In this document: piece after piece, positions 29,502 to 42,500 of the stretch
How positions within the stretch are numbered: the stretch's first letter is position 1
How the letters are laid out: each line of letters starts with the position of its first letter
Source of the DNA: Prorocentrum cordatum
Lineage: Eukaryota; Sar; Dinophyceae; Prorocentrales; Prorocentraceae
DNA length: 64,000 nucleotides
Direction: 5' to 3'
NCBI GenBank assembly: GCA_963575745.1
Contig: CAUYUJ010003069.1
Coordinates: 416,351-480,350 of the forward strand
Program-made: the position numbers and the translations under genes
The notes under the pieces: model-generated
Told to the model about the DNA's origin: nothing
Databases searched by the model: none
What the model saw: the letters and a program-made list of their open reading frames with translations, nothing else

Positions 29502-29625
29502 CACAGTCCTAGCAGAATTCCCGGGATACCTCCCAACAGCGTGCGGCCTGTAATCCCGGTTTCCTAGTCTTGTTTATTGAGTCGGTCTGGCCGAAACAAC
29601 GGGCCGCAGGCTAGTTGGGTATGCA
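29502..29625 (+). repeat. family F right copy, second half
   Basis: Resumes exactly where 28668 left off: CACAGTCCTAGCAGAATTCC through GGCCGAAACAACGGGCCGCA, matching 26525-26640. Confidence 0.85.
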
Positions 29626-29629
29626 CCAA

Positions 29630-30749
29630 AACACTTGGGGAGGAGTTGGAGGAGGAGGAGGAGGAGGAAGAGGTGGGAGGGGAGGAGGAGATGTAAGAGG
29701 AGGCAGACGAGGAGCAGGAGGGCGAGATGAATGGGGAGGAGTACAGCGGGAGGGAGGCGGGATAGGAGGAAGAGGACGGACAGGGCCGGGGGGGGGGAAG
29801 ATCTTGGAGGGCGTCCCTTCACCAAACTATGTGGTAGCGTTCAGGGGAGGACGAGGGAGGAGGGAACGATGGAGGGTGGGAGGGAGAGGAGGGCGGGGAT
29901 GAGCTTGTCGAGCGAGGGATTGCGAAGGCAAGAGGTATGGCGAATGGGGGCGGAAGAAGGGAGGATGTGGGGGGATGGTGCCAAATTCACGACGGACGAT
30001 GGCGCGTTTGATTGTTCACGTTTCACCCTCCCCGCCCGAGAGCGCGGGACGGATTGCCGAGCAGATTTGGTCGTCCGAGGATGCAGAGACAGCCAAACGT
30101 GTCACGTGCGTGCTCGAGTCGTGCATCCTGGATTCCCAGCTGCATCGCTGCAACAAAAAGGAAACGGATCTGGTGGAGGTGGACGAGCAGGGGGTGGACG
30201 GGGGGAGGAAAACGCGGAGGAGGAAAAACAGGAGGAGGAGGAGGAGGAGAAGGAGGAGGAGGACTACGACGACGACCTCGCCAGTGCTCGTCTGCGGCCA
30301 CACACGCGTCAGGTCTATCACACGTCTCCAGGACAGCCGATCTGCCGCGCCAGCGGCCACGGACGCATGCCGTTTTCCGGTGGTTCCGATCGTCGGGCCC
30401 GAGGGAGCCGCAGGAACGCGAGTGCAGCCGTGCTTCGCGCCCGCTGGTCTTGACCCTCCTCCTCCTCCTCCTCCTCGCCCCCCCCCCGCCGCCCCCCCCA
30501 TTTTCCTGGTCTTCCTCCTCCTCTTCCTCCTCGTCCTCCGCGCACCCCCCCCGCCTCCGCCCCATCCTCATCATCTTCCTCCCCCTCCAGCTCCTCCGTC
30601 TCCTCCTCGTCCCTCCTCCTCCTCCCCCTTCTCCACCTCGCCCCCCCCCCCGCCCCCCTTATCCTCCTCTTCCTCTTCTTCCTCCTCCTCTTCCATTCCC
30701 TTTCCTCATACATATATTTCCCCTGTCACACCCAGAGGCCAGTCCTAAG
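29630..30749. other. GGA-rich and CCT-rich tracts, no recognisable gene
   Basis: GGAGGAGG tracts at 29640-29730 and 30180-30275. CTCCTCC tracts at 30455-30700. A frame from 29975 that starts in average-composition sequence (MARLIVHVSPSPPESAGRI) runs into the purine tract and has no known motif. Confidence 0.5.
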
Positions 30750-31790
30750 GGTGGGCCGGGCGTTTCGCCTGAGATTTCCTAACCACTTATGACTCCGAAG
30801 CTTGAACATTGACAACAGCTTCTCAGATGGAGGGTGGGTCGTTTTCAAAATGTGGCTCTCGCCCTGTCGCTGCGCACGTTCGTTTAAAAGACTACAACAG
30901 TTTCACGGATTGACGGCGGCTGGTTTTCAAAACGTGGCTTTCGCTCTAGCGCCTCGCACATTCGTTTTAAACATTGCAAGAGTTTCGCGGACTCAGGGCG
31001 AGTGGTTTTCAAAATGTGGCTCTCGCCTCAGCGCGGCGCACCGTCGTTTTAAACATTTGCGAGGGTTTCACTGAGGGCGGTTCATTTTCAAAATGTGGCT
31101 CTCGCCTTAGCGCGGCACACATGTTTTAAACATTGCAAGCGTTTCACGGATTGAGGGCGGGTGGTTTTCAACACGTGGTTTTCGCTTCAGTGCCGCGCAC
31201 ATTCTTTTGGATCGTTTGCACGAGCTTCACGGACTGAGGGCGAGTGGATTTCAAAATGTGGCTCTCGCCTCCGCGCGGCGCACAGTCGTTGTAAGCATTT
31301 GCAGCAGTTTCACGGATTGAGGGCAAGTGGTTTTCAAAATGTGGCCCTTGCCTTAGCGCGACGCACATTCGTTTTGAGCATTTGCGAGGGCTTCACGGAT
31401 TGAGGGAGGTTCCTTTTCAAAATGTGGTGCTCGCCTTAGCGCGGCGCACATTTGTTTTTTGAAAATTGCACGCGTTTGACGGATTCCCATCATCACCGTA
31501 CCAGAAATGATGTTTCCGAACGATTCAGGATTACGCGGGCGTAACACTTATGTTGATTCGTGACACGATTCAGGATTGACGTTCTGGCACGACTCAGGAT
31601 CGCCAAGATGCACCAGTCAGGTTGACCCGTGGCTTTGGAATCTTGAGAACAATATTGTGGCATGTTGCAGGGTCTTCAAACGGGTGTCTTCCAACGAGGC
31701 AGTTCAATCAATGGAAATGAACCGTTGTAGGGGCCTATGAAGAGGGAGTTTTGAGGGAGGGTTCATTTCAACATTGTTGATGACTCTTGG
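30750..31790 (+). repeat. composite dispersed repeat G (copy 1), with ~80-bp satellite
   Basis: Three parts in order: GGGCCGGGCGTTTCGCCTGA leader, about eight units of the TTTTCAAAATGTGGCTCTCG satellite (30840-31460, period ~75-90 bp), and a tail with GTCTTCCAACGAGGCAGTT and GAGGGAGGGTT. The same three parts occur at 61235-61830 with only two or three satellite units. Confidence 0.78.
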
Positions 31791-32604
31791 GTTTCCTCTG
31801 GTCCTCCTCCTTCTCCTCCTCCTCCTCCTCTTCCCCTCCTCCTCTCCATCCGGGGAGGTGCCATCGTCTGCTCTGCTTGGGGGGTGGTAATCGGGGTCGG
31901 AAGAAAAGTGCACTTTTCGGGCCCTGCAGGCGCGCTTCTGGGGTCGATTGATCGTTCATGACCCAGGTAAACGTTAACGAACATGGACCCCAGAAGTAAA
32001 AACTCCCAAGGGCAAGCGCTGCTCCTGGGAAAACGCGAACAAGCCCACGAGTAGGAAGCAAGCCCAGATGGCGCTGCATTGGATGGCCTACAGCAATATG
32101 ATATCCAGCGCCTAACAAAATGCGGCACGCATGGGGCTCGCAGCGGAGGTGTTTGGCGAGAGTTGAAACGCCAGTACTTCAACCATGTGTCATTGCCCAC
32201 GCTGGATTTCTATGATGTGCCAAGAAGCTTGCAGCGACGAGAACCGAGGACCTGCCAACGAGCCTTTTGTCGCCGCTGGCTGTGCGCCAGTTTTTCTGTT
32301 ACAGCGACTGCCCTGCGTTCCCAGACGTGGCTCTTACAACCTCTCCTCGTGCATTCTCGGGGTGACTCGACCCGATCGACCCTAAGTTCATCAGTATTGA
32401 TAGAAGTTAGAGTGCGGAATGACCCGAACTGGATGGAGATGCGAACGCCGATCATTTTGCCAGGATATGGTGCTCTTACTCCAACGACGGATGGTAAGAT
32501 GCCGCGCGCGCGGTGGCGGCCATTTTCACTCCGCGTCCTTCCATGGGGGCATCCCGCCATTCACGTTGCACTTGCGCGTGCTCACAATGGAGAGTGATCG
32601 GAGG
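31791..32604. other. no recognisable gene; one isolated frame
   Basis: A plus frame spanning 32079-32597 has near-average composition, but nothing in it (WRELKRQYFNHVSLPTLDFY) points to a family. No start context, intron signal or homologue in the window. Confidence 0.4.
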
Positions 32605-32740
32605 GATATTGCGCGTTGTCTAAACTCTGCGTCTGACGCGTGTATCTGCGTTGTACAAACTATATGTTATTGCGCGTTGTCTAAACTCTGCGTTGCACGT
32701 GCGCAGGCTGGCTCATTGTCTAAACTCTGCGTTTGACGCC
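32605..32740 (+). repeat. three copies of a GTCTAAACTCTGCG element
   Basis: TTGTCTAAACTCTGCGT occurs at about 32617, 32675 and 32717. Two are preceded by ATTGCGCG and two are followed by TGACGC. Spacing is 58 and 42 bp. Confidence 0.7.
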
Positions 32741-34529
32741 ATCCACCCAAGTGGGGCAACCGTGTTTCCGGGCAGAAATGCACAGGGGCAAAGCTTTTAC
32801 AGGTGGAACGTAAAAAATAGGTGTTTGGTCAGTGGCGCACAATCTAGACTATGGCGCAAATGAGCTTGGATACCCAAAAGCCAACACGAACGAGCGGTGT
32901 TGCTTGGATAACTATTCCAGGGAACAAGCCAGATCAGACCCTCCAGCAGACGTGCGATCCCTTGACGCATCAGCTCTGTCAGCTCGTCAGCTGTGAAGCG
33001 CATCATCTCTGTTAGCTGTCAGCTCAGAAATTCACGGATCTGTCAGCTCGTGAAGCGCGCGCAGTGCGCATCAGTGACCATCCGAGATTCGATCACGGTG
33101 GTGTCAAGATATGTGAGCCTAGGGGCTCCCATGCACTCTGGAAAAATGGTCTTGCTCAGATGCTTCCTTGGCTCAGTTCTGGTTGTGATTATACAGTTCG
33201 GCCGTTTCAAGGGAACCATTACAAAACAGTGCGACTTGAATTTGTTCGATGATCATGTGACGTCCATATATGCAAAACTGTGCGCGACTGCTCGGATTGG
33301 TAAACGATCACCTGGCATGCGCATTGTAAACTATGACAGTTCCCCATGCTTCTCCAGGAAAGCATCTACAACACAACGCTTGCCAGTTGCATTGGAGTAC
33401 TGGTATGACAACCGCGATGGAAACGACCACGGCGAGCCCGCGATGCGGGCATGTGATTGTGTCTGTGAATTTCTGGTGTGCATGCAAGCGCGGCCCGATG
33501 GTTCCGGGACTGGAAGATTGAGAAGCAGGTGGACACATTGAACCATAATTATTCTGCAGCATAGCAGTCTTTTGTTCAGACATTGGGTTGCCAAGCGTAG
33601 GATGTGTTTCCACCATGTTAGGAAATTTGATTACGCTGATTGATTTTGCAGAGCTGTCACGATGGTGCAATTCCCCAGGGACGCGATGTTACCGGTGGAA
33701 ATGTTCCATTGGGCAATTTATTGGTTTCCACCACGCAGAGTTCTTGTAAGCATCGTTGAATTATGCCTGGTGAATTTGCATTTGAAGCTGAACGTTGGTT
33801 TTGGCAAATTGTAGCTTCTGTGAGTAGGTGTCTTCTCGCCTCGGTCTCGTTGCAAAGTCTTCGACATTCCGCAGAACCCATCTTGCAAAGTGTCCGACCA
33901 TCCCGCGGAACCCAGGCAACATAACAACCTTAAATGACACGGTTTGTTTTGGAAAGTATGTCTTGGTCTTTCAAGGGTCTGCAAAGAAAAATTATTCATC
34001 AAGTTGGCGGCGCAGCGCTACATATCGCCCCTACTGTATTGTAGTGCGCAGTATTGTAATGTAGCACAAAACACGATTGCATTGCACTTGTAACACAACT
34101 ATAGCCTGACAGACTTCTACATCTTAACTAATACAAGCGTATAATGGCACGTAGTGGTGCGACATAACCTTTCAAGATCTTGTTGAAACTTTCAAATCAA
34201 GAAATCCCTAACTTCATCATATCAATATGTCATTGAAAGCCCCCCCGCTGTTCAGGACAACGTACCTTTCAGGAATTGGGCTCTCAGGGAGGACCCGGCC
34301 CGTACGCGGACGGGGTTCATTTAGACGGGGATAGATCCGTTTCGGAGCGTTCCAGAACGGTGTCAGAGTGTTCCGAAGACCTTGAGGAGGCCGCGGCGCC
34401 CGAGGCATCCTCCAGAGCCGCCGGATGTCAGAGATTCACGTTTTTTCTGCACCAGATTCTATATTCGTCCCGGTTTCGTCCTCGTCACCTCCGCCCAGGG
34501 CGCTGTCAACACCGCTCTCATGTGGACAC
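32741..34529. other. no recognisable gene; a TGTCAGCTC cluster
   Basis: Average-GC sequence. TCAGCTC/TGTCAGCTC is repeated at 32968-33050, and GCAAAGTSTYCGAC..CCGCRGAACCCA is duplicated at 33853-33912. No frame carries a motif. Confidence 0.45.
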
Positions 34530-35310
34530 CCTCTCGGGCAGCAGGTGGAGCTCTCCTTGGGGGCGCGAAGCGTGTGAGGGGAGTATGCCGAGATGGGCGG
34601 GCAGCAACTTGTAGACGCACCCCCCTGGGGCCACAGGTGGAGTCACGAAGCGTGTGAGGGGTGTGCCGGGATGGAGGGGGGCTCAGGGGGACCAGCACGT
34701 GCACGCATTAATTGGGGCCTAAGGTGGAGCTCCCGATACCCATTGGCCGTTGAAAGCATGCTTTTTTGGGGGGAAATCCCAGGTTCCAGTCCACTTTAAG
34801 CGCCTTCCTACTTCAATGATCGAGTGGCTTCCCCTCTCCCTCCTCAGGTGGCGGGCGGAGACCCAATCTACTTCAACGCTGTCCTAGTTCATGTTTCTAC
34901 CTGCTTCTTCCGACCGATGGGTAGGGGCAAAACGCGTGCCAAGGGGCGTGCCGAAGTGGTTGGGGATCCGGACGCGGACGCACCACGGGGGGCCTCAGGT
35001 GGAGCTCGCGATGGGCTCACGGATCCCGGCACGGCGTGCTGGATTTAGCGGGGAGCCACATGTGGACGCATTTTTTTGAGCCTCAGGTGGAGCTCCTTGT
35101 TGGGCCACGAAGCATGCAATGGGTGTGCCAGGATTGGCGGGAGCCGAATGTGGACGCAACAAACAGATGGGGCCTTAGGCGGGCCTCCCTATGGTATGGG
35201 TCCACGCAGCGTTTGAGGGGTGTGCCGAATGTGGCTGAGAGCCACATGAGGACGCACCCTCTGGGGTCTTGGGTGGAGCTCCCTACTTGGCCACGGTGCT
35301 TGCGAGAAGT
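34530..35310 (+). repeat. old, diverged array of the 89-bp satellite
   Basis: Units share GGTGGAGCTC, GCGAAGCGTGTGAGGGG, GTGCCGRRATGG and RTGCGGACGCA with the young array at 46960-48330, but spacing is irregular and identity is low. Confidence 0.7.
34795..34925 (+). repeat. dispersed repeat (copy 2 of 2)
   Basis: GCGCCTTCCTACTTCAATGA and TTCCGACCGATGGGTA match 23608-23745. It lies inside the diverged satellite region. Confidence 0.55.
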
Positions 35311-36545
35311 GGGCATCGGCAGTGGCAAGCATGGGAGGAATATGGGGAGGAGGAGTAGGAGGAAGAAGAAGGGTCGCGGCGCCGCGGATTCAAATCGAAC
35401 AGTCCACAGGATGGGGGGGGAACAATTGCGAATACGGTGTGGCTCGTCGCTTTGGTCGTTCTGGGAGCCTCAAAGGATGGGTTATTCGGCCATCTTGGCC
35501 GTTGCTGAAGTCCATTGGCTAGCTGTAGTCATCCTGGGTTGTCGTGCAGCAGCACTGGAGCTCTTTGAGTCCGTACGAGGGCCCATCTTGGGACCCGCGG
35601 GCTCGATACGCATTGGCCTGGCCCTCTTTAGCGCTCTTGGGTCGGTTTCACTCGGATACGAGCATCTATCGTTACAGCACCAGTTTTTTGTGTGGAGAGT
35701 CTAACCTGCTTCCAATGTCACGCAGGCGGACCGATGGGTGGGAGGTTCAGGATGCCAGCTACAGCGCGAGCGCAGCTAGCTTGCCTCCTCCCCCTTCTTT
35801 GGCAAAAGAACTTGCCTCGCCCGAGTGCCTCGAGGGTCTCGCCCAGCGAGGAGGAGGAGGAGGCATGGAGGAGGAGGAGGAGGAGGAGGAGAAGGAAGAA
35901 GAACAAGAAGCAGAAGAAAACGAATCATCAGGGGGAAGTGACGGGATTAAGGAGGGACAGGTGGAGGATAAGGATGAGGAGGGGAGGATTGGGGTAGAAA
36001 GGAGGAGGTGGATGAAGAGGGCGAAGAGGAGGAGGACGACCAGGAGAAGAGGCGAAGAACACACGTGAGGGGAAGGCTGAGCAGGAGGGGGAGGAGGAGG
36101 AGGAGGAGGAGGAGGAGGAGGAACCTGTGGATATGATGAGGAGCGGCGGGGACAAGTTGATGCCTCGGGAACCCGCCTGGTCGCCCCAGCGACACCTTCG
36201 CCGCGCCTCCCGCTCCCGCCCTTTCAGGGGGAGCCCGCTGCTGCTGGGCTTCGTGGCGAGCCCCGCGGTGGGCGCGGGAATTCCGAAACCGTCGTCGTGG
36301 TCTCGGCTGCTGTGGTCGTGGTTGGCGTTGTCGTGGTTGTGGTTGTGGTCGTCGTCGACCTCGTCCTCGTCCTCGTCCTGGTCGTCCTCGTCGTCCTCCA
36401 GGTGCCCCAGGTGTTCCCGCGGAGCAATGAAGGGGAGGGAGAGAAATGGGAACACAGGGAGCAGTTGCAGGAGGATGCGGCTGAGCAAGGGATGGGCAAA
36501 AAGGCAAGCGGCGAAGGGAGATATGAGGAGGAGATGGAGGAGGAA
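35311..36545. other. no recognisable gene; GGA and GTCGTC tracts
   Basis: Purine tracts at 35850-36130 and GTCGTGGTTGTGG tracts at 36295-36400. Stop-free frames follow them. Confidence 0.5.
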
Positions 36546-36549
36546 GTCT

Positions 36550-36589
36550 CGGTAACCAGTTTGGCTCAAGTCCTGACGCATTGCTCAAG
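36550..36589 (+). other. degenerate spliced-leader relict, possibly tandem
   Basis: 36550-36570 matches 18 of the last 21 SL positions, including an unbroken TTTGGCTCAAG end. Six bases later GCATTGCTCAAG (36578-36589) resembles a shortened second SL 3' part. Tandem shortened SLs are expected when an SL retrogene is transcribed, trans-spliced and copied again. No convincing open frame, A tract or target duplication follows, so the retrogene itself, if any, has decayed. Confidence 0.5.
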
Positions 36590-39500
36590 GACTCTATCAC
36601 CTGGCAGTTGCGATGGGTCAATTTGCCCAACAACCTCCCTTTCAATCGCTACTGTCGTTCCGCCTGCCGATGTGTTGTGCCAGCGTGTGCGCGCGTTTCT
36701 GCTCAAGTCCGTTGTCAGGAAAAGGGGTGCGCGCGCCCCTCCCTGAGCGCGCGCGGGTCATCAGTCCACCCCCACATCTACTGAACGAAACGATATAGCC
36801 ATGACGCATGACTGCATGAAGGCACTCCCCGTCATCAATCTTCTAGAGGAAAAATAGCCTTGAGCTAGGAGGCCAGAACCAGGACAACGACCGAACGTCA
36901 TAATCGAAATGGCATGTCGCAAATAACTGGTTAACCACCGACATAATGACGGATGGCCAGAACTTATGACGAGGGTCAGGAAACACGCCATGGCAGTTGC
37001 AACGTCCAGACACGGGGGCAATCTCATGACGACGAATTCCACACGTTGTTCCTCCCAGCCCGCTTGGATATCAATTCTGGGCGCGTAACGGGGGTAGTAC
37101 CAGCCCGAGATGCACGATTATGTTTGGAACTCCGCCGTTCATCGGTACGCTTCATTCCGAGGCATGACCTGTCACCAGCGACAATGGAGATGCGGCAAAG
37201 GAGCTAACCGAACTCATTCATCTCTACGTTTGGAACATGGTATTGTTATCGATCAGGGATGGAAATGTCCCATGCGGGGGGGTTGGACGGAAATGCCTCC
37301 CATGCCCCCGCGTCGAACGCCGACGGCTCTGCTTGCGGCGCTGGCAGAGCACCAGGGATAGAGGGCAGAAAATCCATCCCGATAGGAACCACCCCGACAC
37401 TCGAAGCCGCTTAGTAAACGCACCCAAAAAATAATCAAACGGGGCAGGGCTGTTTAGTAAACGCCCAGGGCCGTTCAGTAAACGCCAATTGTCCGGTCCT
37501 GGTGGTTTTTCTTCCCTTGAACGGAACGGCTTCGGATTTGAGGTCAAAAGGCCTCTTTTGGATGAGCCGCATCGACGGATCGATCCCCTGCAGTTTTCTG
37601 GAAAAGCGCGCGCTCGCGGCCCTGTCCGGCGCCCCAGGGATGCTGGCCAACGAACCCGACGCGATGGGCAATGCTGCCGCGAGGGGTCGGGCCCAAGAAA
37701 ACGACAGCGACGGGTGGTGGACCACCGAGCACTATAGGAAGTTGTTCGTTTCTTTGGGACGGACCCTGGGGGCGCTGGCGCCCCCCTGATGGGCCAGAGC
37801 TCACTGGGGGGCGGGCGCCGCATATCCATGACGTGCGCCAGTCGCCCCGGTGCATTTCGCCGGGCACAGGAGAGCAGTCCCAACGTGCTGGCCAGGGCAT
37901 CGTCTCGCCCGGCGAATCTTTGCAGGGGCTGGCAGCACCATTTTCGAACGCGCCATGGCCTTCATAACGAAGGGTAGCGGGGGTTGGGCCCTGCCCCCCC
38001 CCCAGGTCTGGCGATCAAGCGTGGCTCGGCGGAGTTTGTCGGATAAGGGAGTTGGCGACAACTCGCCAACGTGGCGCGACCGCGCTGTCCAGGACCGAGC
38101 AGATCTTTCGAGAGCAAAACTTTGATGAGGCCATCGCGTCGGGCCCCAATGTGGCATTCGGCCCCAGGTTCAAGATGGCATCGAGCAACGAGATTACTTC
38201 CCTGTCGCCCCATCAGTGCGGAATCAGGACCCAGGGGAGCGACTCCAATGAAGCGTCGTGGCGAAAGCCTGTCAAATATTGATGGCTGGCTGTGGAGCTT
38301 TTCGCACCGCTCGACGGCGTGATGAGTGGGTATGAGGCAGCAGGGAACAATCTGTGGATTGCACAAGAGATAACAAGTGGAACGTGCTTGGCTCGAAGAC
38401 AAGATGCACGCGCAATTGCCTGACCGGACGGCTGGGGGGGCGTAGGATTTCAGACCAGCGCCCGGCCTCCCGCGCCCGGCAAAGCAACGCCGCTCGATGC
38501 AGGGCTACCGAGCTACCGACGCAGGGCGGCAAGGCTCGCCCTGCGACGGAAACTGTTTTGCTTGCGCTGCGGCGGCCCCGGTGCGTTTCATTTCGCCTTG
38601 GAGAGTGGGTGCACGCTGGACTCGACGCGGTCGGGCCAAGGCGACGACCGCGCGAGCGCGAAGTGCGATCGCGCGGGAGTTCACGGCGCCCATGTGAGAG
38701 ACGAGTGCAGCAGGTGCAGAGAGTTCTACGCCGAGGCACGAGTTGTTCCTGGATGGGCGTTGGTCCGCAATGCCGATGGAATTCTGCGCCCTTCCCGCCG
38801 AGGCCCCGGGTCTGGCCTCGGGCTGCCAGGGGGGCCGGCGATGGCTAGAGCGCGTGGGGCCCGCCGCATCATTGGCATTGCCCGGGGTGATTGCTGCCCC
38901 GGAGAGGTCGGGGCGCTGCGCGCGGACCCCCGTGCGAGCGCGGCCGGGCGGCCCGGGGGCCGTCGAGCGCCTTGTGAGCGAGGTGGGCTTTGAGGTCGCG
39001 TGCGAGACGAAAAAGACGGGACATGGTGCGCATCGATGCGGAGCATAGAACATGGGACCAGATGCGTTCTGCGCTTTGTTCGCCCGCCCCGATCGGCGCT
39101 TTCTGATTTGGTTATTCCGGCCGCCCTCGGGCCTGGTGCGGGCGGCCGCGCTGGGGGGCGCAGCGATGGGGCGTTTTGTGTGTGCGTGTGTTTTTGTTGT
39201 TCTGCGGCTGCAGAATGCCTCTGGCCAGCTGACAGAGTGCGCGTCGGGTTTTAGCGCCGTGGGCGAAGGGCCGAAGTGCCTCGCTGCGGCAGCGGCGCTG
39301 GGGCATCTGTGCGCCTCTTTGGATGGGTTGTCGCAGCCGAGGCAAGGATAGGGGGTTCCAAGCATGAAAGCGGGAGGCTCTGCGCGCAGATGATCACAGC
39401 GCAGGAAGCTGGCGTTCCCCGAGTGGCGCACGGAATGGGCAGGGGGATGGCTGCCCCGGAGGAAAAGGTGCAAACGCGCGCCGAGGTGCGATGGGGAAAT

Positions 39501-42500
39501 CGCGACGCGCCGCTCGCGTCGCAGACGATCGCTGCACAGCGACTCGACGAGGCCGACGAGTCAGATGTGCCCAATCTTTAGCCGCGAAAAGGGGGGCGCG
39601 CGCGAAATCTGTTCCACGTGAAAAACGGGGGTCTGCCACGATTGCGCAAGTGCCCCCCGCTGGCCGCGCGTCGTTTCCCATTGGTCCCGCGGCAGTTGGC
39701 CGCCTCGCTGTGGCGCGTCTGCGCGCGGCGCGCCAGGTCTCTTGAAGGGCCCGGCAGTGAGCGGCTCAATTGTCGCGCAGACACAGGGCGGGCGCTGGCC
39801 GAACGCATGTGCATTCTTGAGCGAGCGCGGAATTGCGGTCGCGCGAGCGCGAAACCAATCTCGCGCGAACACGGCAGCAATGCCGCGTGAACGCGACACG
39901 AGGCACGAAATGCATGCGAAATACAGCGCGAAAGTATTCTGCTCTGCGCGAGCTCCAGCGCGGAATGCGCCGCGAAATTAGCCGCGCGAAAGTGCCGCAA
40001 GAAGGTCCCGGGCGGCTTCCGGTCAATGGGGGCGCTCGCAGGCGCTGCAGGCCGATTGCGAATGAGTCCGAGGAATCCGTCTATGGGCGCCGTTTCGCGC
40101 GGCCAGTCTGGGCGGCAGATCTGGGGTCACTTCGCGCGGAGAAGTGGTAGCGCGGGCAATTCCATGCCCCTGCGTCGTTTTCCTGGCCGGCCATGCTCGT
40201 CGGCTGCCGCTGGCGAGCCAGGTTTCGTTTGCCCTTTGGCCGGGGCGCGGCGCTGCGCGCGCCGGTGATCGCAGCGCCGCAGGTTCCCGTGCATGTGACT
40301 ATGATGAAGACGGGGTGTGGTCCAGCGTCCACGCCGTCGGGCGGGGCGCCAAGGGCGGTCGTCGCCGCGCCGCGCGGACGTCGGCGTTGTTTCGCGGCAT
40401 CCATTATGGTTCGACCCAGGATCGAAAATGAGCATGTCGGGCGCAAAAGCGGCCATGCTCGAGTCCGGCAAGAATTCGCTCGAGGCGACCAGGATGGGGT
40501 CATTTCGAAAGAGCAGACCTTGTCTGAACGTCAATGGCGCTTGAGAAGGGAGCGCACCATGCGACGCGCGCGGCGCATCCCCAATCGCACGCAGTTGCCG
40601 CGACAACAGTCAGGAGGACACGTACGTTGCTCGGGTTTGAGTCCATCCAAGGCACGGGGGCCATCTCACCGTTCGAGCGGGGCAAGGAATTGCTGACGAT
40701 GCCCTGCAACCAGCCACGCATGCTTTGTTTTGGGAAGGGGGAGAGTTGTGGTAATTGAGAAGTCGTTTCTGGGCGAATGGATTGCGCGGCTACGGGCCAA
40801 CGCCAGCGCGGGAATAATCCGGGCATCTTCTATTTCGATCACGATCGAAAGCGCGACGGCAGAAGCACATGAGAACATGTGCCTTTCTGTGGCGCAGCAG
40901 CTCGACGAAAACTACCAGTGCAACGGCGGGGGGGGCCATTGCCACGCTGACCAGAGGCGCCAGGCAGCTGGCCCAGCCGCGCGCAGCACCCCAGCCACGC
41001 GCGGACGCGCGCGTGCCACGAGGCTGGAGACGGCCAAACCCATGGAAGAGACAGGCGTGGAAGAGCCGGGGGATGCATCTGCCTTGGTGGAAGAGGTCAA
41101 GATCTCCATGAAGGGCGCGTTCGATTACAAGATCAACCGGCTGGGAACCCAGGAGAGCGGCTCTGTGCACCACCCCATGGTATAACCAAAATAGGGTGGG
41201 CAGGACGACGCATGGCCTGCGCCTGTCCCGTTGGCGCGGGGGATCTCGGGAAGAGCGGACTCGCGCCACCTCTCCAGCGCGTGGCACCTGTTGTTCATGA
41301 TCAGGGCAGAGGCAAACACCCTTCTCCGCCAGCGAGAACCTCTGTGCATTCGTATCACACATGAGGAGATCCAGTCCTCTCAGGGCGTCTACTTCATGGA
41401 GGGTACCTCTCAGGTTACTGCCAGCTTCTGTTGATATCGACTCCGACAGACTGGTGCGTGCGTGCTCCAAGGCAGCGTGCCGCTCCTCACTGTGGTAGAA
41501 CGCCTCATGCCTCATCTACTCGTGAAAGCCAGGGGGCTTCATTTGCATTTGCACCAATGCGCGACGCCATAGACGAGCTTAACGTACATGTAGCATGAGT
41601 GCGCCTGAACACCATAAAACATCAAGTAGCCGCGCCATTCAATGCCAACAAAGATGCGGGATGCACATGCAACGGCGGCATGCCAGCCCATGCGTTTGAT
41701 TCGCATGTTCATATACTACATTAGGCTGCATGGCACATTCGTGTGCGCAGCGTGCGTGCCACATGGCTGCTCGACCTGATTTCCCCGAGCAATACTGAGC
41801 ATCAACGTGCATCGACATAACTGACAGTCATCGACACCCTCACAGACAAGCATGCCAAACACTACGTTTCGATTGTGGCGCGGCGGGTAACATTTAAATT
41901 CGACATAGTTTGCATCGTGCTGGGCATGGGAAGTGAGGATCAACCAAAGTGGTGCGACCGGCAGGCCAGACTATCCATATCTGTACGCAATGCGGCCACG
42001 CGACACTGCTGGGAGACAGGAGATACAAGCATGATCGGAGACGAGCGCAGGAGAAACGCCCAAGGGAGTGACGTCTCGTCGACATATGCAATCGTCTCCC
42101 TGCCCGACTTCTGCGCGCGCGGGTGGCCCATAAATGCGCCAGCCACCGTGCCCGGCCGAAGCCCAGATCAAGCAAGAGGCGAAAGCGTAATGCCGGAGTA
42201 GCAGCCAGGATGGAGCCACGCAAATTGGCATATCACGATGGGTTCGGCAACGACGACTGCGGCAACGTCTTGATATTCTTAGGCCTGGACGCCGGCGCCA
42301 CCCACGCGAGCGCAGATGCGCCCGCAGAGGAACCAGAGCCCGATGAATGATGAAGACATGCACCTACAGATTTGTCCCATCACGGCACCAGCCGACGCAG
42401 AAGCTGACGTGTACTCCTTCGTACCTACAGTATGCTACGGCCCCAGCGGCAACGTCAATACGTTTGAACTCCGCGGCGGGGAAGATCGCTGCCGGTCTGG

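Noticed and set aside
26278-29625. Family F direct repeats read as long terminal repeats of one retrotransposon
   Set aside because: The interior holds a separately inserted SL mRNA, partial extra F units and purine spacer. No gag-pol, primer site or matching ends were found.
40730-41515. Overlapping 151- and 241-codon frames on opposite strands
   Set aside because: Neither carries a known motif and both lie in GC-rich DNA where long frames are common, so not enough to call a gene.
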